A DNA stretch of 64,000 bases from Fagopyrum homotropicum. Lineage: Eukaryota > Streptophyta > Magnoliopsida > Caryophyllales > Polygonaceae. Under the pieces are notes generated by a model. The model made no database searches, had not been told where the DNA came from, and worked only from the letters and a program-made list of their open reading frames with translations. Below, one piece after another: positions 33,447 to 44,545 of this stretch (position 1 is its first letter; each line of letters starts with the position of its first letter). The position numbers and the translations under genes are program-made. The stretch is from positions 82,022,560-82,086,559 of the forward strand of contig BSWB01000002.1 of the NCBI GenBank assembly GCA_033239125.1. The letters are read 5' to 3'.

Positions 33447-35273
33447 TGATAACACGATTTATGACGTTAGTCTAGGCATCCATTTAGATAGTTTTTCCTG
33501 CTATTCATGCATAGTTTAGCATTAGCTCGTGACAAATTGCACTTAATTCATGTATGTTGTCGAGATAGACGTCTACGCGAACTTTTGCTTGTTTCGTAGG
33601 TATTTTGGGAGCTTTTGGAGCTTCATCGATACATCCAAGGATCTTTCCTCGTAATGACACGCCTTAGGACTCATTGGGAAGCAAGTTAGGAGCAAGGGAG
33701 AACACATAGGACAATATTGGTGCATGCCTTGCACCAACTCATTGCTCAACGATCAAAAGAAGGCTGAAGGACAAGAACCACGGCCACTGGAAGTTCCACG
33801 CCCTTGGAAACTAGCCGTGATTCTCTCTGCACAGCCGGGACAGCTGTCCCACGATCTCCATAACCGACTCTTGCATATGGAGAAGGCTATAAGTACACAT
33901 GCAGGCTGAGAGGAAAGGGGATCCACCCACCATCCACTACACAACTTACCTCACATATTCTCTCATTGGAAGATTGGATTGGAGCTACTCTTGGAGGAGA
34001 AGAAAGACTTCCATTGGAGAAGAAGAGAAATACACACCATTCTTAGTTTTTCATAGCTTTTTAGAGTGAAGATTGTTGGAAACATTTTCTAGGGTTGTAA
34101 GAACGAATCGAACCTTTTTTTCAAGGGTTGTAAGTCTCTCTTTTGACATCTATCGAGCTCGTTTTTCTTGTTCTATTTGCTTCATCTCTCTCTAATTTCA
34201 TACTCTTGCCAATGGATTCCATGATTTTATGCTTGATAATTTTGATTGTGAAGATGCATGTCGTTGGCTAAATAAATGTGATTCTACGGTAAGGAAATAA
34301 TGGTTATGGCTTAGACTATGATAGGATAGACTTAAACGTACCCTTGGATGAATTGTTTGCTCGAACCTAGCCTTTGTTGTGAATCACGGCCTGTTCTAGG
34401 GAGTTCCACGGCCGTGAAGTGAGGAATTGGCCGTGCTTTCGCCTGACTTGCTTGTATTGATATATCTAAGTGTTAGGTGTTAGATTGTTGAAATCCTAGT
34501 GTTTGTCGAGTTAGATCTACCCTAGGGTGACCTAGTGTTAGCAACTAAGTGTGAGAAGAGACCTACCCGGTGATTCTTGCCCTTAGCTACCGAAGATGAT
34601 GAACTCTAGGTAGTAGTGAGCCTCACTAGCCGCTATTGGATTGAGTGTGCTAGGATTTATGTTTAGAACTTGCCTTCTCGAGACCTACCCGGTGAGGAGA
34701 GGTTAGATCCCTAGATAGCAATCCGGTTTGGGTAGAATTCCTAACCTTAGGTTCTTTGAGACTTACCCGGTGATGAGACCTTAGGAACGGACTAGTGGAC
34801 CATGAGCCCTACCCGGTGATTGATCCGAATCTAGAAACACCCACTCCCAACATACTATAGTTGATCCAAGGAATGACTAGATAGCTTGAGTCTTATGCCA
34901 TAACCGGAATTTCTAACCCCTAGAACCCGTTTTTCTCTCTTTAATTACCTATCTCGTGTTTGTGTTTGCTTATTTGTGTTGGTAGCTTAGTAGTTTGTTA
35001 ATTCTTGCATGATTTGTGATCCTTGATTGATCACCATAAAACCAATCCAAAAACATTGAGATTTTCATTTCTTTATTCCTTTCTCTTTTCTTAGCCTTGA
35101 TGAACACTATCCTAGTCACTAATTGATTCAATTTCACCTTAGTCTTTGTGTAAGACCTCGGAATACTATCCTTACTACAAAACGACCCATACACTGTGGG
35201 TTCGCTAGGAGTTAGGAAAAATATATCGAGTTGTAAATTTAAGACTTTTGCGTGTCACGTTCTTAGCGTAACA
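33447..35273 (+). repeat. LTR of B (shared with B2)
   Basis: The 1827-base LTR begins TGATAACACG and ends TTAGCGTAACA. The U3 family palindromes at 33776-33820 (CCACGGCC, CCACGCCC, GCCGTG) precede the TATA box at 33888-33893. A second cluster lies at 34384-34440 (CACGGCC, CCACGGCCGTG). Four ACCTACCCGGTGA or ACTTACCCGGTGA copies lie near 34560, 34683, 34752 and 34806. It is followed at 35274 not by a target duplication but by a second 3' region. Confidence 0.9.
33888..33893 (+). promoter_or_regulatory. TATA box of the B LTR
   Basis: TATAAG in GGCTATAAGTACA lies 70 bases after the family B palindromes. The B2 LTR has CTATAGTA at the same place (about 36926), a damaged form. Confidence 0.6.
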
Positions 35274-38200
35274 TTTCCTTTAGTCACATGTTTCATTAAG
35301 TCTTGCATTGTACATACATATTTTGAAAATTCAAAAAAATCAGAAATTTTAAAAAAAATTTAGTGCTTCTAAGCAAGGGTATGACCCTTATGATGAGATT
35401 GTCTTGTGCATTGGATATGGATGGCCTTATGTGTTGAATTAATGTATGCATATGTGGACTTGAAGTACTTATCTTGAATCCCATGTATGAATTGTGATAA
35501 TGAATGTTCGCCTTGATTGGATTGAGGATTGATGGTCGAAATTACATGCTAGTTCTTGCACATCATTTAGGAGTGATTAAGGCAATTCATCTTTCTCTAC
35601 TTCTTATCTTGATCATGTTGTTTGAGCACCTCAATTGATACAAAATTTGACCTCTTTTGACCCATCCGAGAAATAGGAGCATGCTAGTGTGTTTATGTGT
35701 GTGAAAAGCAAGTGTGGGGTAAAGTTGTTGATGAAATAATGTTGTGAATGAAGTGCTGAATTTGTTGTGAAAATGTGTAGAAAAAAATAGGTTTGGGGAC
35801 TTCGGTTTTGATGATGAGTAACTCGGCACCATTAACATAATCGGGTGTTTGTGCCTTGCCAAAGTCGGATAAACCGAATATCCTAACGAGCCTTTGTATG
35901 TGTGCCCGGTGTGAGGCACCTCGGAAAAATCCCGAGGTCCGCTAATCACCAAGCTTTCGGCTTTTGTACACCAATTTCATTGCCTCAAAAATAAAAGAAA
36001 AAGAAAATGAAAAAGAAAAGAAAACAAAGAAAAGATGGAGAAAATATACACTTGTGGTGAAGATGATCAAAAATGAAATTGTGGAGTTAGTTACTTTCCC
36101 GGATTAGCATCACATAACCTAAAAACTCCCACTTAATCACAAAGTTTCTTAGGCTCTTCTTTCCTAAGTCCTTGTGACCTATTTGCATGTGTGAAAGACT
36201 TAGTGATCTAGATTGGATATGCTCATGATCATCTTTACTTCTTCATTTTCACCTTGCATGCATGCTTTTGAGTTAACTATAATTGTCTTTCCATGCCTTC
36301 ATCTATTTGATGCATGATTGCTTGTCCATTGCCATGAAAAATAACTATGAAGGTGATCCAATATTAGAAGCACGATTCCCAAAAGATTTTATTGTTTTTC
36401 TGCATGCATAAATCATGTCATCTCTTAGTCTATAGTTGGGACTTGCTCGGGGACGAGCAAACCTTAAGCATGGGGTATTTTGATAACACAATTTATGACG
36501 TTAGTCTAGGCATACATTTAGATAGTTTTTCCTGCTATTCAAGCAAAATTTAGCATTAGTTTTGACGTTCACATTCAATACATGTATATTTGCCGAGATA
36601 GACGTCTACACGGACCTTTGCATGTTTTGTAGGTATTTTGGGAGCTTTTGGAGCCAAATCGATACATCCGAGGATCGTTCCTCGTGATGACACGTATCCG
36701 AGCTCATTGGGAAGCAAGTTAGGAGCAAAGGAGAACACATGGGACCATGTTGGTGCATGCCTTGCACAAACTCATGGCTCAACGATCAAAAGAGGACTGA
36801 AACACCAGAATCACGGTCACTAGGACATCCACGGCTGTGGAATGGAACGTGATTCTCTCTGCACAGTTGGGACAGCTGTCCCACGATCTCCATAACTGAC
36901 TCTTGCAAATGGTGAAGGCTATAGTACTCTTGCAGGCTGATAGGAGAGGAACACACCTCTACACCTCACATAGATTCTCTCATTGGATATTGGATTGGAG
37001 CTACTCTTGGAGGAGGAGAAACACTCCCATTGGAGAAGAAGAGAAGAGCACACCATTCTTAGAGTTTCATAATTTTTAGAGTGAAGTTTGTTGTAAACAT
37101 TTTCTAGGGTTGTAAGAACGATTCGAACCTTCTTTTGAAGGGTTGTAAGTCTATTTTTTAACATCTATTCAGTTTGTTTTTCTTGTTCTATTTTCTTCAT
37201 CTCTCTTTCATTTAATCCTCTTGATATGGACTCCATGATTGTATGCTTGATGATCTTGATTTTGATGATGTATGTTGTTGGCTAAATAGATGTGATTCTA
37301 GGGTAAGGAAATGATAGTTATGGCTTGGACTATGATAGGATAGACTTAAACGTACCTTTGGATGATTTGTTTGCTCAAACCTAGCCTCTGTTGTAAATCA
37401 CGGCTTGTTCTAGTAGGTTCCACCACCATTGAAGTGATGAACTGACCGTGGTTTCATCTGTCTTGCTTGTATTGATAAATCTAAGTGTTAGGTTGTTACA
37501 TTGTTGAAATCCTTGTGTTTGTTGAGCTAGATCTATCCTAGGGTGACCTAGTGTTAGCAACTAAGTGTGAGAAGAGACCTACCCGGTGATTCTTGCTCTT
37601 AGGTAACGAAGATGATGAACTCTAGGTAGTAGTGAGCCTCTCTAGCCGCTATTGGACTTAGTGTGCTAGGATTTATGTTTAGAACTTGCCTTCCCGAGAC
37701 CTACCCGGTGAGGAGAGGTTAGATCCCTAGATAGCAATCCGGTTTGTGTAGAATTCCTAACCTTAGGTTCTTTGTGACTTACCCGGTGATGAGACCTTAG
37801 GAACAGACTAGTGGACCATGAGACCTACCCGGTGATTGATCCCAATCTAGAACCCACTCCCAACATACTATAGTTGATCCAAACGATGACTAGATAGCTT
37901 GAGTCCTATGCCATAACCGGAATTTCTAACCCCTAGAATCCTCTTCTCTCTCATTGATCACCTATCTTGTGTTTGTGTTTGCTCATTTGTGTTATTTGCC
38001 TAGTTGTTTGTTAATCTTGCATGATTTGTGATCCTTGATTGATCACCATAAAACCAAACTAAAACATTGAGATTTTCATTTCTTTATTTCCACTCTCTTT
38101 TCTTAACCTAGGTCTACACTATCCTTAGTCATTATTGATTCAATTTCACCTTATTCTTCGTGTTCGACCTCGGAATACTATCCTTACTACAAAACGACCC

Positions 38201-38285
38201 ACACACTGTGGGTTTGCTAGGAGTTAGGAAAAATATATCGAGTTATAAATTTAAGACTTTTGCGTGTCACGTTTCTAGCATAACA
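35274..38285 (+). mobile_element. B2: second 3' region plus LTR in tandem with B
   Basis: Bases 35274-36480 repeat the B 3' region from about 32253 to 33446 at clear but imperfect identity, with the purine tract AAGCATGGGGTATTT before the next LTR. Bases 36481-38285 are a second full LTR. The whole reads pol, 3' region, LTR, 3' region, LTR. Either LTR recombination between tandem copies or a large deletion derivative using the middle LTR as its 5' LTR could explain it. No gag or pol is present. Confidence 0.85.
36481..38285 (+). repeat. LTR of B2
   Basis: The LTR begins TGATAACACAATTTATGACG and ends TCTAGCATAACA. Relative to 33447-35273 it carries decayed palindromes (CACGGTCACTAGG, CCACGGCTGTGG at 36812-36845; CCACCACCATTG near 37422) and a mutated TATA (CTATAGTA). 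This suggests it is older or less constrained than the B LTR. The repeated ACCTACCCGGTGA motifs remain. Confidence 0.9.
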
Positions 38286-39421
38286 CCATACAATATCCAA
38301 ACAAATGGGGCCATCCCAATCGATGCATTCCAGCTGTTGTTGTACGAGAACTCGACCAATGGGAGGTGATTTGACCACCCCAGTTCCCAGTCTAACACAA
38401 AGGCTTGCAACATATCCTCTAGCGTCTGAATAATTCTCTTTAACTGACCATCTATCTGAGGATGAAACATAGTCGTGAAGTGCAAACTCGTCCCCAAGGA
38501 AGTTTATATCTGCTGCCAGAACCTCGTGGTGAATCGTCCATCTCAATCTATAACGATCGTCCTCGGTACACCATGGAGTCTCACTATCTATCTAGTTAAC
38601 TACTCAGCTAATTTGCTAACTTGTCACGTTTCCCTTATAGGAAGGAAACGTGCAGACTTCGTCAGTTTGCTCACAACAACCCAAATGACATTGAAGCTCG
38701 TCCTTGGCCTCAATCCCGTCACAAAGTCCATGGAGATATCCTCCCACTTCCACTGCGGTACCGGCAGTAGGTGGAGCTCTCCTCCGGGTCTACATTGCTC
38801 TATCTTGACATGCTGACAAGTCGCACATTGAGACAAAAATTTGTCTACATCGGGCTTCAGCCCTCCCCACCAGTATGCACGTCTCAAATCATTGTACATC
38901 TTAATTTTACTTGGGTGCACTGAGTAAGGTGTGCAGTGAGCCTCCAACAAAATCCTCTATCTTGGCTCCGTATCAGTAGGTATATAGGCACGATCGCGGC
39001 GTCTTAGCACGCCATCTGCTCCTATGGAGAACTGTGGGGCATCACCATGAGACATCCTATCTCATATCCTCGTCAGTGTCGGGCAGGTCGCTTGGTTCCT
39101 GTTGGATCTCACCCAACAGATCAGGTAGAACCTCTAAAGTGTACAATAGGGCATCCTCATCAGGAAATTGGATGTCCATCTCTTGCACAGCTAGATCTCT
39201 CTGCAACTGAGGGTGCATTGTCAGTCGCGCATTCGCCTTCTCTCAAGTTGTGTTCTTGCTTAGGGCATCAGCGGCAACGTTCGCCTTCCTTTGATGGTAC
39301 AAAAGCTCAAAGTCAAAATCCGTGATCAGCTCAAGCCATCTACGCTGGCGGTTATTCAATTCCCGCTGCGTGAAAATATACTTCAGACTCTAATGGTTTA
39401 TGAAGATCTTACATGTAGCGC
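38286..39421 (-). pseudogene. pol: T5: Tekay-type integrase and RNase H fragment
   Basis: The minus strand, from right to left, gives RNase H (CKIFINH-stop-SLK near 39400, then a match to NVAADALSKN), a zinc finger and first core motif (LEAHCTPYSVHPSKIKMYND, CATCQHVK, WEDISMDFVTG; 38624-38950), and the integrase core tail (FHPQIDGQLKRIIQTLED, EFSYNNSWNASIGM; 38267-38497). Stops and frameshifts separate the parts. It is bounded by the B2 LTR at left and by an Athila-type LTR at 39422, so only a 1.1-kb slice remains. Confidence 0.87.
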
Positions 39422-40518
39422 TGATAGCATGAAATATGAAGATATTTTAGGCTCATGTCTTGGTTGTTTTTCCCCTTCCTTTCTTTATGTGGATATGAGT
39501 TTGAAGCATTTATGAGCACATTCACCTATTGTGTTGGTATAGAGATCTACACAAGCTTTGTTCTGTTTCTAGGTGAATGAAGGCTTGGATTGAAGCATAA
39601 ATGGAGTATGTAGGAGTATTTGATTTTACTAGGCATCAAAAGGATGCATTGCAGTAGCTAAGGAAGGAGCATGATTAGGAAGCTTTATGAAACAAAGACT
39701 CTCACGAAGACTTTGGACATTCCACGGCCAAACACAAAGGGACAACGGCCGTGGTTTTGGGATTTTATTTTATTAGGGTCGTGGAAAAGTATGTCCAAAG
39801 CAAATGAGTCATTCCACGGTGGTTCCACGGGCGTGGAAAGTTGCTCTTGGCCATGGTTCTTGTAACGGTTGCCACGTGTCATATTTTCCACGTCAGCAGC
39901 GGTTATTGGGCTTTTTTCACCCTACTTTCCTCCTATAAGAAGGCTGAAGAATAGAGAAATCGGGACTTCAGCTATCACCGCATCCAGTGCCACAAATTGG
40001 GTTAGAGAGATTTTGAGAAGATTTTATTGCGTGAAGGGAAGATTTGGAAAAGTACGCACTTGGAGATTGCGTACTCGGAAAAGATCTTAGGGTTTCCTTT
40101 TGAAAGCGGATTGACATCCCGTTCTTCTTGGTTCCTTGAGATTTGTGAGATATTCTTACTATATTCTACATTTATTGAACGCGAGTTACGGATTTTGTGT
40201 TTTATTGACATTGGTTTTGTGTTTGCTATTAATATTTCAAAGTTCTACCTTTTCTCTCTTTTATATTTGATTTTGGATTTCATAATGATGATTGTTTAAT
40301 AAAACCCTTAAGCGATTCTAAGGTGAAGGGTTGATAGTTGTGGCATAGATGATGATAAATTGAACCAAAACATATTGGACCATGAGAGTTGCGAGAAATC
40401 TCGTCGTCGAGGCTTTCCACAACCTATTCTTGAGTTCCATGGTAGTGGTTCTTCAACCTCTGACCGTGGTTTTCCTCTGTCGTACATTCTTTGCTTTTGC
40501 TGTAATCCAAATTAAAGA
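39422..40518 (+). repeat. E-type Athila LTR, truncated at its 3' side by T6
   Basis: It begins TGATAGCATGAAATATGAAG inside the T5 RNase H gene and runs to 40518, where T6 begins. The CACGG palindromes are at 39719-39865 (CCACGGCC, ACGGCCGTGG, CCACGGGCGTGG) and near 40437-40475. A TATA box (TATAAG) is at 39934-39939, followed by a purine/pyrimidine-rich leader. The U5 part with the TACCCGG repeats is missing, so T6 or later events cut it. The LTR body is otherwise unlike B. Confidence 0.78.
39934..39939 (+). promoter_or_regulatory. TATA box of the E-type LTR
   Basis: TCCTATAAGAAGG lies about 75 bases after the last U3 CACGG-type motif, the same order (motif cluster, then TATA) as in B and C LTRs. 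Confidence 0.55.
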
Positions 40519-42383
40519 TGTAACACCCCGAATCCGCGGGACTCGGAGTGTCACATTGGGCTAGGATCTCACAATGGATCGTGACCCTAGCCTGACAACA
40601 ACTTCACTGGACCTTACAACATGACACTGACAGATATAAAACAAATACATAAAAATTGTATAAACTGTACAACCAAAGGTAAACAACATTATAGCCGAGT
40701 ATATAAAACAACATCCTCACACAAGAGTTACAAAAGATTATCTTCAGGCAAGAGGGAAACATAACAAACCCAGACCAACCACCTAATGTACGAGATTCCT
40801 CGGCGTTTCACCCTGCTAGATCACCCAGCAGCGCCTAACTTGCAAACATCTACAACACGGTATGAAACGGTTAGCTAACCATACATATATGACATAATGC
40901 ATAAGCACAAGCACAATCATGAATGATAAACACATCGGCATGCTATCACATATTCACCCATTTATTATCTTTATATAATAACCATTCACTCAAATCGCGT
41001 GTATATATAGATAGATGAATATATGTGACACGAGGACAGATACATTTTCGCCTCTGAGGCTGCTAGCCAGCCGTACTAGTATCGGTCACACAATCCGTGT
41101 ACCCTATGGGAGTTGATTGCGCCCTTCTTGTAAACCGGTCCGGCCTAACATCAGAGAACCTCCCAGACTCCACGGCGGGATGAAAGGGAAAGTTATCACT
41201 GCCATGCAATGGGGGAGTCAATAGAACATAGGTTAGTATATACGATACCTCATGCTATCATAGCAAGCATATAAAGCACATTACTCATGCAAACACCCAA
41301 TATAAGGCATAGAAATATAAACTAGAAACAACCTCCAATCCTAAGAGAGGGGCACTACCTAATAACAAGGCATAGAAAGATATTAACCCATATTCATCAA
41401 AGGGGTCACACCTAGACCAAAAAGGATCCATAAGGATCATACTCAAACTCAAGCGTCAACTAACATCAACCCAAGTACTTTTAGCCGTACAAGCCATAAA
41501 CCGATCATAATATCATCAAAACTCATGCTCACACACCTAGCATTATCCTATATACTCACACTAGGAAAGGAGGGAACAAAGGCATCCTAAGTAAAGCCTA
41601 GAAGCAACACACACCTGCAAAACCAAGTGCAGCACCTTGCTGATGCAGGTGGGCGCAGGGGCGGCTCAGGCCGGTGCTGCGGCGGTCTTCAAGGGGCGCA
41701 GGGGCGGTTGGTGTGCACAAGATGCACCTCCGGCTGTCCTTTGCTTCTTCACTCGATCTTCTTCACTCCTTCTTCATTCAGCCACCATACACATACATAA
41801 ACATACATATATGCATCAAAGGAATCCAAACAAGGTTTCCACAAGATCAATCGTGTGGATCCTAAGCTAAGGAGAAAGGAAAGAGCATAGAAAGAAAGAA
41901 AAGAAGAAAGAAAGGGAAGAGGGAGAGAGATCTCACCAAGATGAATCTGAACAAGAGTAGAACTCCATCAACACCTCAAGGCTGGCTCCATCACAAGTAC
42001 AACAGCAACAACCATCACAATCAGCAACCAAGTCAAGCTCACAAGCACACAAACTAACTCAAACTCCAACAAAGATCAAGAAGAGATTCAAGGGAAGAAG
42101 AGAGGAGAGGAAGATCATGAGAGCGATGGAACAGGAGAGAGAATGGGGTAAACCCTCATCTGGAGAAGGAGAAGAGATTATAAAGGAAGAAGAGGTCAAA
42201 AAGCAAGGCTCGGGTCAAAGAAGACGGCTGCAGTCCACCACAAACCGGAGGGGCGGCTCACAAGCCCGCAGGGGTGGACAGCTAGGGGCACAGGTGCGGC
42301 CGACTACAACTCCAAAGGTGGATGGCAGCTGCGTCTCCGTTGAAGCACAGGTTCGGGATCCCTCAAAGACTAAGGCTCTTACA
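40519..42383 (-). repeat. 3' LTR of T6
   Basis: The LTR starts TGTAACACCCCG and ends GGCTCTTACA. In element sense the GC-rich motifs read CCGCCCCTGCGCC (plus strand 41645-41715 and 42240-42305). A TATA-like TTTATAAT on the minus strand sits at 42177-42184, between the two clusters. Open frames in 41637-42512 derive from these GC-rich parts and a purine-rich leader, and I see no protein family in them. Confidence 0.85.
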
Positions 42384-42478
42384 TCTCACCCCCCTAAAAA
42401 CAAGTTTCGTCGCGAAACTTGCAAAATCCCAAAGTCTCTCGGACCCATAAGCCGAGGTGTAACTCTCACTCTCTCAAT

Positions 42479-42844
42479 CGGAGGTATCACATCTCCGTTC
42501 AACCGATCATAACCTATAACAATATGTAACCTCAAATGTAAACATGGAGAAATCATCATCTCTGGAAAACAGGGCTATAACGCTACCCAAAGGCGTAGAG
42601 GAATCACATCTCTCGCCATACCACATCAAAGGCATAAAGGAAGTACATCTCTAGCCGAAAAATACTCATAAACATCGCATGGAGGAATAACATCTCCACT
42701 GAAACTATGTCCATCAAAGTAGCATGGAGGAAAGAACCGTCTCCAGCTATATCCTAATCACAGTCAAATAGCATGGAGGAAACAACCATCTCCAGCCATA
42801 AATATAAATCGTACCCAGATAGCGAGGAGGAAATAATCATCTCC
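42479..42844 (-). repeat. Array of about eight small hairpins (T6 3' region)
   Basis: Units such as CGGAGGTATCACATCTCCG (42479-42497) and GGAGGAAATAATCATCTCC (42826-42844) repeat every 40-55 bases. One unit near 42595-42615 has AGAGG...CTCT, both stem arms changed from GGAG/CTCC. The array has the same location and form as in T1 and T3. Confidence 0.83.
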
Positions 42845-42959
42845 AGCTATGACATACATTATGCTAGCACATCAAGATCTACTAAGATCATAAATCCCAT
42901 CATAGCTAGCATGGAATAAGCACATCAAGGCATATAAGCACATAAGCACATCATTCATC

Positions 42960-44545
42960 AAGATAGCACTAAGATCTACTCGTGCTCCCACAAATGAATA
43001 TGTCCCGACATAAATGAATAGTTCCTCAGGATACCATTCTCAACCTCTCACGTGGCCTCTTCAGGTCCTCATCTCGACTACTACGTCCTCAATGCGGAAA
43101 TTTCTTTCGAAAGCAAGCGTCTCATATCTTGTTCTAGGAATGTAATCGAATGCTCAACAAAGGTGTGGTTCGGCTCCACCACCAGATCTTCATAACTCCC
43201 AAGACGTCTCGAATCTGGTATATATTCTCTCTCAGTTGAGACACATGGAACACAGGGTGAACACCCTCTAACCTCGTAGGCAAAGCTCATCTTTATGTTA
43301 CTTTCACAATTATGTTCAAGATCTCCAGTAAACCAACATATTGGGAGCTCAGTTTCCCTTCTATGTCAACATGTTTGACGTCTCCCATCGGAGATACTCT
43401 CCGTCGGACATGAGCTTTCACTCTGAACTTTAGAGGTCGACTTCTCTTGTTTGCATATGATATCTGGCGACTCTGTACAACCAGCATTCTTCCTCTAGTC
43501 AGCATTACTTGAGCTATAAAATCCCGAATCTGATTAGGGGTTATTCCACTCATACTGCTAGGTCAATTCTAGCATAAAGGTATACGGCATTTATATCTAT
43601 ATAATGCCTCATAAGGGCCATCCCAATAGGTGCACATCAATCACTGTTACATAACAAATCAATTAATGGGAGGTAATCTAACCATCCATGTTTCCAATCC
43701 AACACACAAGCTTATAGTATGTTCTCAAGGGCCTGATAGTCCTCTCTGGTTGACCATTAGTCTGGGGTGAAAAACAGTCGTGAAGTGATAACTCGTCCCC
43801 AAAGTAGTCGGTATCCGCTGCCCAATCTCGAGGTAAATCACCCATCTTGATCAGAGGCGATTGTCCTCAATATACCATGGAGTCTCCCTCTCTGTCTAGG
43901 GTACTCCTTCGCCAATTCACTCACTGGCCACGTCTCTTTGATAGGAATTAAATGTGCCGGTTCCATTAATTTGTCACCGACAATTCAGTTAACATCAAAA
44001 CGCCAACCGGGCCTCAATCCCGGCACAAGGTCCATAGAGATATCCTCCCACTTCCACTACTGCACTAGTAGTGGATGGAGCTCATCTCAAGATCAGTATT
44101 GCTCTATCTTGATCTATTGACTAGTCACGTATTGTGTCACAAATCTGATTACATCGGCTTCAAACTTCTTCATCAATATAATCGTCTCATCTCGTGGTAC
44201 ATCTTAGATGTACCGAGTAAGGTGTGAAGTGAGTTTACTGTAAGATTCTCTTGCTTAGCACTGCATCAACAGGTACACGGATGCGGTCGTGGCATCTTAT
44301 TATTCCGTCTACTCCATGGGGAAACTGTTGTGCCTCCCCCTAAGACATCCTCTCTTTCTAAACCTCATCAAGGTCGAGCAGGTCCCCTACTTCTGCTGGA
44401 TCTCATCCAAAAAACCAGGTAGAACCTCTAAAGCGTATAATTGGGCGTTCTTATCAAGAAATTGAATATTCACCTCTAGCCAAGCTAGATCTCTCTAAAG
44501 TTGTGACTGAATAATCAGTCTCGCATTTGTCTTCTCTTGAGGCGT
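42960..44545 (-). pseudogene. pol: Chromodomain and integrase remnant of T6
   Basis: Frame 43081-43290 contains SYEDLVVEPNHTFVEHSITF and RRLLSKEISALR, the linker and start of the chromodomain. Frame 43293-43553 has SRQISYANKRSRPLKFRVKA, the integrase tail. From 43554 to 44545 only scattered matches remain (zinc-finger context and RNase H linker near 44440-44545). It is strongly decayed, more so than T3 or T4. Confidence 0.78.

Larger units (their letters stand above)
27857..35273 (+). mobile_element. B: Athila-type element lacking its 5' end
   Basis: The order is gag C-terminus, protease, linker, RT, RNase H, integrase, 3' noncoding region, purine tract and LTR. The 5' LTR, primer site and most of gag are not attached. 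The coding region has only a few lesions: a frameshift at gag/protease, a short RT deletion and one stop before integrase. It has no third ORF downstream of pol, unlike C2. Its family palindrome CCACGGCCGTGG appears in the RT linker and in the LTR. Confidence 0.88.
40519..44545 (-). mobile_element. T6: Tekay-type chromovirus, 5' truncated
   Basis: The minus-strand element has its 3' LTR at left (40519-42383), a purine tract (minus strand AAACTTGTTTTTAGGGGGG), a hairpin array, a chromodomain remnant and a heavily decayed integrase. It ends at 44545, where the C3 LTR begins, so C3 inserted into it or replaced its 5' part. All coding parts are broken. Confidence 0.85.

Noticed and set aside
8445..35273. 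One single Athila element running from the C1 5' LTR to the B 3' LTR
   Set aside because: The two LTRs belong to different families by sequence and by signature motif, and the T4 break at 27856 is a deletion junction.
41637..42512. ORFs in the T6 LTR
   Set aside because: They come from GC-rich and purine-rich LTR leader sequence, with no family match.
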